DNA of 64,000 nucleotides from assembly GCF_023091745.1 (NCBI RefSeq), contig NC_068920.1, positions 148,705,622 through 148,769,621 on the forward strand, given 5' to 3'. The notes beneath the pieces were generated by a model that saw nothing but the letters and a program-made list of their open reading frames with translations, made no database searches and had not been told where the DNA came from. The first letter of the stretch is position 1. Each line of letters starts with the position of its first letter. Shown here piece by piece: positions 54,936 to 64,000 of the stretch. The position numbers were made by a program, and so were the translations under genes. The DNA comes from Budorcas taxicolor. Its lineage: Eukaryota; Chordata; Mammalia; Artiodactyla; Bovidae.

Positions 54936-55514
54936 ACACAGGAGATGGGGCGACTGCAATTCAGTCACCAGCATTCCCCGCACTTAGCCCTGAGTCTCCT
55001 CGTCTATGTGCAGGGATGCGAGAATTTTCCAGTTGCCAGAGGCGTTTTAAACAGCGTGCATCAGAAAAAGGAACTGAAGGGGGACATCATGCCCAGTCAG
55101 AATAGCCCCAGCAGCTGAATACCCTTAGCACCCATCTGAAGAGTGAACACAAGTCAGGCACCAGGATTGCCCATTCCACTGACCTCCTCGTTGGTCTCAG
55201 GGGTGCACTGCCTTTCCTAGAGGAGCCCAGAATTGCTCTCCAGGCCAGGTGACCATGCTATGAAATAGCCAACTTTCTGTGTGCACAATGGACCTCACTG
55301 GAACTCTGCTCTTCAGGAGTTTTTCTTACAGCATTATGATTTAGGGGGTTCTCTTTCTGTTTCATGACACAACCTCTTCTTGAGATATTTTTCAGGATGG
55401 ATATGCTCTTTTCTCTTTGAGGTTCAGAAGAAGGGTGACTGAGTTACAAACAGAAATCCTGCTCCCAGTCATCTCTCCCTGACTATGCAGTTATTTCTTA
55501 TTATTCTAAAATGT
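54936..55514. other. No gene or repeat recognised
   Basis: Unassigned; open frames up to 88 codons across 54839-55105 overlap the MIR and have no recognisable content. Confidence 0.42.
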
Positions 55515-55735
55515 ATGCTGAGGACCTCATATGTGCAAAGCTTGCTGACATTTCCACTCATTTTATCTCATTGGGTTATCACTATCTGTTAGGATACCAT
55601 CATGAAGCATGTATTACAACACGCAAGCTGACTCTAAAAGAGTCAGGCAGAACCAGTGAGAAAGCCCACAGTCACAGGATACAAATTCAGCTCTGTCTGA
55701 CTCCACTGCCTTCAGCGTGTCACACTCCATCCCAT
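55515..55735 (-). mobile_element. MIR SINE
   Basis: Plus-strand text 'cctcatatgtgcaaagcttg', 'cactcattttatctcattgg' and 'tacaaattcagctctgtctg' reads as reverse-complement MIR, with an inserted or diverged middle. Confidence 0.6.
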
Positions 55736-56413
55736 GAGTCATGTCCTGGTTTCCTTGTTTGTTTCACCTGGCCTTAAATTCCCAATGGAACTCATACAAA
55801 AGTGGTTCACAAGGAAGTGATTTTCACCCAGTTATTACACAGGGACATCTTGGTAAAAGAGTGCTAATAGCTTTAACGGATCTGATTGACTTTGGGTTTT
55901 TCATTCTTGTAACCAGCAACCTTGGCTCTGTCTTTCCTCCATTTTATTGCTTCCAAGGATTTCAGCTCAAGAATTTCTGTCAAGACTCCTGGTCCTCCCA
56001 CCCCAATCTTTCTCTCTTCCCAAGTGTAGTCACTTCTCTCGCTGAGGAATCTGCCCTGTCAGAAGAAATCCCCTGTCAGAGGGGATGGTGTGCATTGGTA
56101 GTCATTAGTTTCCCCCAGGTGGAGTTGGGATAGTCTCTTGGCTTCCTAACAGGCTGTGCCCCCAGCTTTTTGTTCTGACACTGATGAGCTGGTAATGGTT
56201 GAGGCTTGCAACATCAGACCACGCTTGGGACCACAAGAATCTGCAGCACAGCTCAGGGGGCTTGGGGAAGTGCAGACCAACAGTCAGAAATCTGCTTATT
56301 TCATTTAGGAAAAAGAGATTCCTGATGGAGTTCTCCAGGAGAGAATGCTTCCAGGACCTGGTCAGAGACCCATGCCTTTTCTATCAGTTTGACCCTACCC
56401 TCACTTTCACAAG
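55736..56413. other. No gene or repeat recognised
   Basis: A 130-codon plus-strand frame (55741-56133) and a 95-codon frame further on have no recognisable domain; I do not call them genes. Confidence 0.4.
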
Positions 56414-56418
56414 AAAAA

Positions 56419-56476
<58 letters not shown>
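56414..56476. repeat. Compound (A)n(TA)n(CA)n microsatellite
   Basis: About 23 As, then ~15 TA units, then ~5 CA units. Probably an old poly(A)-seeded microsatellite, hard to sequence and likely variable. Confidence 0.96.
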
Positions 56477-56514
56477 GTATTTTTAGAAAGAAAAACAAAA
56501 GCTTTCTATTTGGT

Positions 56515-56625
56515 CCTGTGGCTTCAGGCAAGTTCTGCTTCCTACCAGCTTTGTGACTCTGAGCTCATTAGTCACCATCTCTGAACCTCGGTTACCTCAA
56601 CTCCAGGATGAGAATAAAAATATAT
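56515..56625 (+). mobile_element. MIR SINE fragment
   Basis: 'ccagctttgtgactctgagc', 'catctctgaacctcggttac', 'ctcaactccaggatgagaat' match the MIR core, then a short TA run follows. Confidence 0.7.
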
Positions 56626-56641
56626 ATATATAACAGCCACG

Positions 56642-57044
56642 TGTTATGGGCTTAATTATGCCCTCCATGAAATGTGTAAGTTGAAGTCCAAACCTTCCAG
56701 CATTTTAGAAGGTGATTTATTTGGAGATGGAGTCTTTACAAGTCGAGTGAAAATGGGGTCATTCGGGTGGCTCTAAACATTTATGACTGGTGTCCTTAAA
56801 AGAAGGGAGCATTTGGACCAGGGCACACAGAGAGGGAGGGGGGCATGAAGATATAGGCAGAAGACGGGCATCTACAAGCCAAGAGGAAAAGCCTGGAACC
56901 TTCCCTCACAGCCCTCAGAAGGAAGGGCTGATCCACCTGGACTTTGGGCTTCTGGCCTCCAGAACTGTGAGCCAATGTCTTTCTACTGATGAAGGTTTTC
57001 AGTCTGTGGAGCTTTGTTACAGCAGCCCTCACAATCTAATGCAG
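56642..57044 (+). mobile_element. MLT1 solo LTR (ERVL-MaLR)
   Basis: Opens 'tgttatgggcttaattatgc', continues 'aagttgaagtccaaacc', 'ggagatggagtctttacaag', 'gactggtgtccttaaaag', 'gcatctacaagccaagagg', 'ctccagaactgtgagcc', and closes 'agctttgttacagcagccc' plus 'ctaatgcag'. It has the same orientation as the LTR at 53769. Confidence 0.85.
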
Positions 57045-58329
57045 AAATTTTGGAAGGGTTAAGTGTAATCTTAGGTGTAAATTCTCAACAGTTATAGAGA
57101 GAGCACTCAAAAATGAGCTATTGCATGCACTGTATCACCAGCAACGTCATGTCCTTGACAGCAGGGAGGAAAGGTGTGCCCCAGGCTGAGGTCCGTGCCG
57201 AGAGCTTCATCTGCTTCAATTCAGGAGCAGGTTGTCTCCAAGAGTACGTGTGCTGCCCATTCCGGAGGTGTGGAGAAAATAGTGACTCTTCTCTTATCCA
57301 GATACTTTGCTCAGAAAATGAGAAGTTAGCGCTCTGCACTTAGAAATTTGTGAAGGTCTCTTTGGACTCTGGCATCAACATGGCTATGATTGAGTAATGA
57401 TGGGGTTGCATTTTCCCATCAGTGTGGGACTCAGTTTTCCACTAACAGAGTCACTGTTAACAGCAGTGAATTCAGAGCAATTTCTTCATCTCTCATTAAA
57501 CTTCTGTGAGTCTTTGGACAAGTTAAGTACCTTCTCTGGACCATCTGCAAACACAGAGGCAGAACCGAGCTTAGGCAATCAATAAGACTTCTAAAAACCT
57601 ATGACTCTCATTTTGATACTGATGGTCATCTTATTTAGCTAATAACTTTTCTCCCATCTGTGGGCAGCTCAGTCTCACTGATAAATGCATTGTATGTCTT
57701 ACCGAAAAAGTGTGTGTGTGTTTTTTTTAATGTAGTTTAATCATCCTGCTGGCATACGATTAGCATTTTCAAGTGGATCCTAGTTAGTTGAAGCAGATGG
57801 TTTATCTTCTCTTGTAGTGTTTCGACTTGGACATTATATCATTTCTGCATCTAACTCCGTCCTTGCAGTGCTCAAGGAATCATTCCAAATTTTGCGCACT
57901 GTGTTTTGACTTATTTAATGCAGACGTACTTTACCCGCGGTAAACATGATTACCAAAATACTTTAACTTGAGAGCTTCTGCTTTCCTCCCGGTGTAATTA
58001 GTCACACTGCACTCTGTCTGCATTTAGGGGAGCAAGAGGGAAGAAAAGTGCCACACAGCATCTTGCAAATGTGTCTTTACTTTTCTACAGCTGCTCGCCT
58101 CACTCTTTGGATTTTTCAGAATGTCAAACTCTGGAAACAAGGCAGAGAGGTGGCGAGTCCCCAGCACAGTCACCTCGTCAGACAAAAGAGATGAGATGTG
58201 GCTTTGGAAACTGGAGAGTTGAGACCAAGATGACCTCTGTCTCAACAACAAGGTAGATGTTTCTTCTTCATGATGAGGAATCAGTAGTTGTAATAACAAA
58301 ACCAGTGAACACCCGTTTACACCACATCT
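57045..58329. other. Repeat-free stretch, possible conserved noncoding DNA
   Basis: A weak MIR-like patch lies at 57485-57560. From 57600 to 58020 no transposon text is visible, and there are several CpGs (CCGCGG at 57936), homeodomain-like TAATTA and evenly mixed composition. Frames up to 108 codons have no recognisable domain. Confidence 0.4.
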
Positions 58330-58530
58330 GAAGTCTGATCTTCCCAACAATCTTATAGAGAAGGAAGTAACCCATACAATAATGTCCCTGTGACCTGTGG
58401 GCTCAGCCTGATCCGGGTCAAGTCAAATAGCTATACTTCCCTCCCAGGATCATTGTGAAGTTAAGAGCTGATGTTTGTTTGGGTATCAAGAACGTCTGGC
58501 ACAAGGCAGGTTCTCAATAAATAGTTATAT
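58330..58530 (+). mobile_element. MIR SINE
   Basis: 'gggtcaagtcaaatagctat', 'ggatcattgtgaagttaaga', and the 3' end 'tctggcacaaggcaggttct' plus 'caataaatagttat'. Confidence 0.7.
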
Positions 58531-58547
58531 TTTTCAGATGAAGAAAC

Positions 58548-58784
58548 AGGACTTCCCAGGCACAGTAGTGGTGAAGAATCTGCCTGCCAATGCAGGACAT
58601 GTAAGAGATGTGGGTTCGATCCCTGGGTCAGGAACATCCCCTGAAGAAGGAAACATCCCACTTCAGTAGTCCTACCTGGAAAACCTCATGGACGGAGGAA
58701 TCTGACAGGCCACAATCCATAGGGTTACAAAAGAGTTGGACACGACTGAGCAGGCACACACACTGATACACACACATGTTTTGA
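58548..58784 (+). mobile_element. Bov-tA SINE with 12 bp TSD
   Basis: The head is 'ggacttcccaggcacagtag', the B-box region 'gggttcgatccctgggtcagg', the body somewhat diverged, and the tail CA-rich. Perfect 'agatgaagaaac' at 58536-58547 and 58785-58796. Confidence 0.94.
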
Positions 58785-58830
58785 AGATGAAGAAACTAAG
58801 GTCATAGAGATTGTGTGATGTATGTGTATT

Positions 58831-59101
58831 GCTGCTGCTGCTAAGTTGCTTCAGTCGTGTCCGACTCTGTGTGACCCCATAGACAGCAGCTCACCAGGCT
58901 CCCCCGTCCCTGGGATTCTCCAGGCAAGAACACTGGAGTGGGTTGCCATTTCCTTCTCCAATGCATGAGAGTGAAAAGTGAAACTGAAGTCACTCAGTCG
59001 TGTCCGACTCCTAGTGATCACGTGGACTGCAGCCTACCAGGCTCCTCCATCCATGGGATTTGCTAGGCAAGAGTACTGGAGTGGGTTGCCATTGCCTTCT
59101 C
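58831..59101 (-). mobile_element. BOV-A2 dimeric SINE with 12 bp TSD
   Basis: The reverse-strand dimer begins at 59101 with 'agagaaggcaatggcaacc' and ends in (GCA)n, seen as 'gctgctgctgct' at 58831. Perfect 'tgtatgtgtatt' at 58819-58830 and 59102-59113. Confidence 0.96.
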
Positions 59102-59139
59102 TGTATGTGTATTAGGCAATAAGAAATAAATTCACATTT

Positions 59140-60518
59140 AAATGGAGTAAAGACAATCTCTTTAACAAGTGGTGCTGGGAAAACTGGTCAACCACTTGTA
59201 AAAGAATGAAACTAGATCACTTTCTAACACCACACACAAAAATAAACTCAAAATGGATTAAAGATCTAAATGTAAGACCAGAAACTATAAAACTCCTAGA
59301 GGAGAACATAGGCAAAACACTCTCAGACATAAATCACAGCAGGATCCTCTATGATCCACCTCCCAGAATTCTGGAAATAAAAGCAAAAATAAACATATGG
59401 GATCTAATTAAAATTAAAAGCTTCTGCACAACAAAGGAAACTATAAGCAAGGTGAAAAGACAGCCTTCTGAATGGGAGAAAATAATAGCAAATGAAGCAA
59501 CTGACAAACAACTAATCTCCAAAATATACAAGCAACTTATGCAGCTCAATTCCAGAAAAATAAACGACCCAATCAAAAAATGGGCCAAAGAACTAAATAG
59601 ACATTTCTCCAAAGAAGACCTACGGATGGCTAACAAACACATGAAAAGATGCTCAACATCACTCATTATCAGAGAAATGCAAATCAAAACCACAAAGAGG
59701 TACCACTTCACACCAGTCAGAATGGCTGCGATCCAAAAATCTGCAGGCAATAAATGCTGGAGAGCGTGTGGAGAAAAGGGAACCCTCCTACACTGTTGGT
59801 GGGAATGCAAACTAGTATAGCCACTATGGAGAACAGTGTGGAGATTCCTTAAAAAATTGCAAATAGAACTACCTTATGACCCAGCAATCCCACTGCTGGG
59901 CATACACACCGAGGAAACCAGAATTGAAAGAGACACATGTACCCCAATGTTCATCGCAGCACTGTTTATAATAGCCAGGACATGGAAACAACCTAGATGT
60001 CCATCAGCAGATGAATGGATAAGAAAGCTGTGGTACATATACACAATGGAGTATTACTTAGCCATTAAAAAGAATTCATTTGAATCAGTTCTGAGGAGAT
60101 GGATGAAACTGGAGCCGATTATACAGAGTGAAGTAAGCCAGAAAGAAAAACACCAATACAGTATACTAACACATATATATGGAATTTAGAAAGATGGCGA
60201 TGATGACCCTGTATGCAAGACAGGAAAAAAGACACAGCTGTGTATAACGGACTTTTGGACTCAGAGGGAGAGGGAGAGGGTGGGATGATTTGAGAGAATG
60301 GCATTCTATCATGTATACTACCATGTAAGAATCGAATCGCCAGTCTATGTCTGACACAGGATACAGCATGCTTGGGGCTGGTGCATGGGGATGACCCACA
60401 GAGATGTTATGGGGAGGGAGGTGGGAGGGGGGTTCATGTTTGGGAACACAGGTAAGAATTAAAGATTTTAAAATTAAAAAAATAAAAAACTAAAAAAAAA
60501 AAAAATAAAATAAAATAA
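59140..60518 (+). mobile_element. Bovine L1, ORF2 C-terminus and 3' UTR, near-intact
   Basis: From 59206 one frame runs to 60189 with a single TAG (59818-59820), a position where related L1s have a Gln codon. It contains 'KWIKDLNVRPETIK', 'CGEKGTLLHCWWECK' (C-terminal Cys/His knuckle) and 'LWYIYTMEYYLAIKKN', and ends 'HIYGI'. The 3' UTR has a polypurine block at 60411-60432, the 'taaagattttaaaatt' segment and an A/T-rich tail. It is 5' truncated at about 59140 and has no certain TSD. ORF2 encodes the L1 endonuclease/reverse transcriptase; only the C-terminal 328 codons remain. Confidence 0.94.
60411..60432 (+). other. Polypurine, G-quadruplex-capable block in L1 3' UTR
   Basis: G tracts of 4, 3, 3 and 6 lie within 22 bp. 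L1 3' UTRs in mammals commonly have such blocks (established knowledge). The nested L1 at 33 kb has two equivalents. Confidence 0.75.
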
Positions 60519-60710
60519 AGAAACAATAGTAAATATATGTGTATGAGTGTGTGTGTGTGTGTGTGTGTGTGTAATTATGTTTAATTATGACAGAAATGGA
60601 AGGTAATGCCCTTGTAAAATATACATGTCTACAAAAAATAGAATAAATAGAACAGTTGTCTGAAGACTTCAGGGACCTTAAAAAAAAAAAAAAAAATCTT
60701 AGTTTTTTAA
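60519..60710. repeat. (GT)n microsatellite and poly(A)
   Basis: A GT run lies at about 60547-60572, ~13 units, followed by short unassigned sequence and an A-run at 60679-60696. Confidence 0.9.
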
Positions 60711-60988
60711 GTGAAATGAAAGTCGCTCAGTCCATGGAATTCTGCAGGCCAGAATACTGGAGTGGGCAGCCTTTCCCTTCTGGAGGGGATCTTCCCAACC
60801 CAGGGACTGAACCCAGGTCTCCTTCAGTGCAGGCAGATTTTTTACCATCTGAGCCACCAGGGAAGCCCAAGAATACTGGAGTGGTTAGCCTATCCCATCT
60901 CCAGCAGATCTTTCCAACCCAGGAATCGAACTGGGGTCTCCTGCATTGCAGGTGGATTCTTTACCAATTGAGCTACCAGGGAAGCCCC
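60711..60988 (-). mobile_element. Double-headed Bov-tA SINE
   Basis: The minus strand has heads at about 60988 ('ggcttccctggtagctcaat') and about 60870 ('gggcttccctggtggctcag'), joined through 'ccactccagtattcttgggc'. The Bov-A body beyond the second head has an internal deletion. The junction is the same as at 35.9 and 62.5 kb. Confidence 0.92.
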
Positions 60989-61696
60989 ATTTTCTTAAAA
61001 ATTGAGGTATAATGTGTATGGAGCGAAAAGCTCAGATTTTAATTATGCATTTAATTTCTAACCTCTTTGGTGGCCCAAACTCCATTCCTGAGATGCCTCA
61101 AGCCACAAAGACTTCAGCCTTGTACCTGACTCCTAGCAGCTGTACTGGGTATGCTTGGATCACCTCGAGGAGGACCCTGGGAGGGTCGGATGACGCTCCT
61201 GCTCGTGACCCTCATCCAGCGTGCTTCCTTTCCTTCAAGGGGTAAGGTCTTTTTCATGCTTGCTCTGCAGTGCCTTCAGATATTGATCTGTATCTGTATT
61301 CATGTATCTATGTACCTATCAAATTTATTGATCTGATGATAGCTTGTTTCACATTGCCCACATTACCCAACCGATCTAATGGTTTTCATGTGTTTTTCTT
61401 TTTTAAGTGTTCTTTTCACTGACATCATATTATTTTTTCCCAAAGTGCTAGAAAACCAGAAGAAACACACACACAATCTCTGTATCAAGAAAATGAGTCA
61501 ATTAAAAAAAAATTTATGATATGCCAAAAAAAAAAAAACCACTCTAAATTTTGTGAATGACAAACCTGAAACCTGAACTACCTGTTATGGGGAAAAGATT
61601 TAATCTGAATAAATGCCTGACAACTTCGGGTGAAGATTTGAAAAATAAATAAATAAATTTAATTTAGAGGTAAGTACAAAATATAGGAGAAAACAA
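60989..61696. other. No gene or repeat recognised
   Basis: Unassigned. An A-run lies at about 61527-61538. A 77-codon frame has no recognisable content. Confidence 0.42.
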
Positions 61697-61991
61697 ACCA
61701 GTCAACCCTAAAGGAAACCCTGAATATTCACTGGAGGGACTGATGCTGAAGCCAAAGCTCCAATATTTTGGACACCTGATGCGAAGCGCCGACTCATTGG
61801 AAAAGACCCTGATGTTGGGAAAGATGGAGGGTGGGAGGAGAAAGGGACAACAGATGATGAGATGGCATCACTGATTCAATAGCAATGAGTCTGAGCAAGC
61901 TCCTGGAGATAGTGAAGAACAGGAGAGCCTGGCGTGCCACAATCCATGGGGTCACGAAGAGTCGGACACGACTTAGAGACTGAACAACAAC
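61697..61991 (+). mobile_element. BovB 3' end, AACAAC-tail type
   Basis: 'accagtcaaccctaaagg', 'gaatattcactggaggg', 'ggagatagtgaagaacagg', 'cctggcgtgccacaatcc', 'gagactgaacaacaacg'. About 8 bp are missing after 'gatgagatgg'. Confidence 0.9.
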
Positions 61992-62084
61992 GAATAAAAC
62001 ACAGAATGGTGAAAGCATGGCTGGACAGTGGAGTCCACTGCTGTGCTGAAAATAACATGGGATGTGCTGAGAGAAATACCCCTA

Positions 62085-62215
62085 GAAGCTGGTTCTGCCA
62101 CATAGGAGCTCTGGGTGAGTCACCTCACCTCCGAGCCTTAGGCTTTTCCTTAATGAACTAACAAAACAGTGCTACATGTGAGAATTAATATATACATTGT
62201 GCATTTATACTAAGG
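62085..62215 (+). mobile_element. MIR SINE fragment
   Basis: 'gctggttctgccacatagg', 'agctctgggtgagtcacc', 'tcacctccgagccttaggc' match the MIR head and core. The 3' end is diverged. Confidence 0.6.
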
Positions 62216-62348
62216 ATGTTTTTCACCTTTTAAAATGAAATGGTATCTGCCTTAGAGCCTGTTTCCACCTGGGTGCTAAGAAAATCAACTCCTACAGGCT
62301 TTGAGTGAGCACCCCCTCCTCTTTGATGATGAGAAAAAAAAAAAAAAA

Positions 62349-62665
62349 GTCTTCCCTGGTAGCTCAGCTGGTAAAGAATCCGCCTGCAATTCAGGAGACC
62401 CTGGTCCAATTTCTGAGTCGGGAAGATCCACTGGGGAAGGGATAGGCTACCCACTCCAGTATTCATGGGCTTCCCTAGTAGCTCAGGTAGTAAAGACTCT
62501 GCCTGCAATGCAGGAGACCTGGGCTAAATCCCTGGGTTGAGAAGATCCCCTGGAGAAGGAAATGGCTACTCACTCCAGTGTTCTTGACTGGAAAATTCCA
62601 TGGATAGAGGAGCCCAACGGCCTGCAGCCCTCGGGGTCACAGAGAGTCAGACATGACTGAGAGAT
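62349..62665 (+). mobile_element. Double-headed Bov-tA SINE
   Basis: The first head 'cttccctggtagctcagctg' (62351) runs through 'ataggctacccactccag', then 'tattcatgggcttccctag' starts the second head (about 62468), followed by a complete Bov-A body ending 'agacatgactgagagatg'. An A-run (about 62334-62348) precedes it. Confidence 0.93.
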
Positions 62666-63237
62666 GGAGATGTGTGCACACACAACTGTATCTCATGCTT
62701 GCAAAAGACCACCTACTGATTTTCAGAAAATCCAGGAAGAATTAGATCATTTGTATGGTCAGTGCATTTTGTCTAGTTGGACACTTACTTCTACTCTCTG
62801 CACAGTGACTTCATAGGTCACAGGACAGGCATTGTGAAGGGAGATCCCCAAAGTGTCAATCCCTGCACCTCCAGAGTCTGTGATGCTGTCAGTCTGGAAA
62901 TGGCACCAGAAATCTACAAATGATTCAAATAGTTCTATTTAGTTCGAATAGTTCAAAACAGTGTCGTAACAAACCCATCAAAAGCAAGTAGCCCCAAATT
63001 CTTCCCTATTGCTAACCAAGTTAAAACACATATTTCCTCTTGAAATTAAACTTCCCTTGGTTTAAAGACATTCCCTTCGAGTGTTAAGCCTGCTGTATCA
63101 TGTAAAAGAAAGTCAGTCTTTGATCTCCCATTTGAGACTGGGAAGATGAGGTGGTGTCAGGACAGTCAAGAGCCACAGAAGAAGATTAATGAAGGAGCTT
63201 TGTAAAACTATGCCTCAGCCGGGCAGGCAGTTTGCCA
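62666..63237. other. No gene or repeat recognised
   Basis: Unassigned sequence of ordinary composition. Confidence 0.42.
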
Positions 63238-63400
63238 TATTTATTTACTTGAATATCCACACTACTGTGTGTTAAGCATTGCAATAGGAAATAAGGTCAT
63301 GAAAATGGCCAAGATTAAGTCTGCCCTCCAGGAGTTCCCAGCCTGGTGAGACAGATAGAAGAGCAGATGGTTCATACCCAGCAGGATCAGGGCTATGATA
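63238..63400 (-). mobile_element. L2 LINE 3' tip
   Basis: 'actactgtgtgttaagcatt', 'gtctgccctccaggagttcc' and 'cagcctggtgagacagatag' are reverse-strand L2 3' end text. It may extend beyond 63400 in diverged form. Confidence 0.6.
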
Positions 63401-63904
63401 GGAGACACAGAGCATGGGGACCAGAGTTGGGAGTATAGCAAAGCCTCCAGTGAAGGAGACAGCTAAGCGAACCACATGGGAAGAGTTGGAAGTCAGAGAG
63501 AGGGTGACCCAAGTCATCCATGAAGGAGATGCAAATTTGAGAGGAACGATAAGAGAGAAGCCAGAAAGAGTAAGGAGGATCAAGTTAAGAGCACTGTGGC
63601 CATGCTAAGTTTCTTGGCTATCTCTTACAGGATATCTCAGTCTATATCTTACTGAGAAAACCTTGTGTTTATGGGACTGAGGGGCACTTCTCATTCTGGA
63701 AGGTCATGGAAGACTTCTAAGAGGACACTGTGTTTAAGACCTGAGAAACATTTAGAGGTCCTTGAGGTGAGTGGGAACAAAAGAATGTGCAGTGCAAAGA
63801 TTACGGTGTTTGTGGGGACCCTGCACTGGCTTGATTGCTTGAACAATGATGGTGTGTTGATAAAAGAAAAGCCTCAGAGTGGTAGAGGAATTCTTAAGAG
63901 GTAA
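63401..63904. other. No gene or repeat recognised
   Basis: Purine-rich, with overlapping frames of 64-103 codons on both strands. The AG-rich part could continue the L2 relic. Confidence 0.4.
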
Positions 63905-64000
63905 GATTCTTCCCAGGTGGCGCTAGGGGTAAAGAACCCACCTGCCAATGCAAGAGACATAAGAGACACAGGTTTGGTCCCTGGGTTAGGAAGATCCCCT
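63905..64000 (+). mobile_element. Bov-tA SINE, cut by window end
   Basis: The head 'gattcttcccaggtggcgc' with 'taggggtaaagaacccacc' and the B-box region 'ggtttggtccctgggttagg' is present. The Bov-A body lies outside the window. Confidence 0.88.

Noticed and set aside
55741..56133. 130-codon frame as a gene or exon
   Set aside because: No recognisable domain and ordinary composition; the length is plausible by chance in 64 kb.
59206..60189. 204- and 117-codon frames as separate genes
   Set aside because: They are one L1 ORF2 C-terminus in the same frame split by a TAG.
59118..60530. TSD for the 60 kb L1 ('aataagaaat' versus 'aataaagaaa')
   Set aside because: The match is low in complexity and gapped, so it was not used as evidence for insertion ends.

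Overview
This window is a gene-poor stretch of a ruminant (bovid) chromosome. The diagnosis rests on its interspersed repeats: numerous tRNA-Glu-headed Bov-tA and Bov-A/BOV-A2 SINEs, many copies of the RTE-type LINE BovB, bovine-type L1 3' ends, and hairpin mariner MITEs. Beneath these lies the older layer shared by placental mammals: MIR, L2, MER5A and other hAT elements, and MLT1/MaLR LTRs. I find no intact protein-coding gene, rRNA, true tRNA gene or CRISPR array. The longer open frames are LINE reverse-transcriptase pieces, SINE read-through, or uninterpretable.

Layout. 0-5.5 kb: SINE fragments and a 1.05 kb BovB copy (2607-3659) with a 10 bp target-site duplication (TSD). 5.5-8.5 kb: repeat-free AT-rich DNA, then a decayed, intronless copy of the 3' half of the RNA helicase gene DDX21 (6781 to about 8290), the only host-gene-derived feature found. 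8.5-25 kb: mostly old sequence with L2, MIR and MER5A relics and scattered Bov SINEs, including two BOV-A2 dimers. 25.0-26.7 kb: the best-preserved BovB, bounded by a perfect 13 bp TSD. 26.7-41 kb: MIR, L1 and SINE mixture, including a young L1 nested in an older L1 (32.96-34.06 kb), a mariner MITE inside an L1 3' end (37.5 kb), and an 88 bp BovB tail inside a hAT relic (38.85 kb). 41.6-50 kb: a BovB-rich block with copies of 2.65 and 1.74 kb plus shorter pieces on both strands. 50-58 kb: older sequence with two MLT1 LTRs, several MIRs and a hAT element with perfect 10 bp inverted ends. 58.3-60.5 kb: Bov-tA, BOV-A2 and an L1 whose last 328 ORF2 codons are open except for one stop. 60.7-64 kb: two double-headed SINEs, BovB, MIR, L2 and a SINE cut by the window end.

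No operon or pathway logic applies. The genomic content is transposon insertion history: insertions dated by nesting, TSDs and decay. The strongest observations are (i) two BovB lineages in which an internal diagnostic block goes with the type of 3' tail repeat, (ii) a recurrent SINE form with two tRNA-like heads at three loci, (iii) an L1 copy with a doubled polypurine 3' UTR block, extra 3' tail sequence and a 29 bp TSD, and (iv) repeat-free stretches that could hold conserved noncoding elements. Repeat family names come from memory of consensus sequences; a RepeatMasker/Dfam run would settle them.
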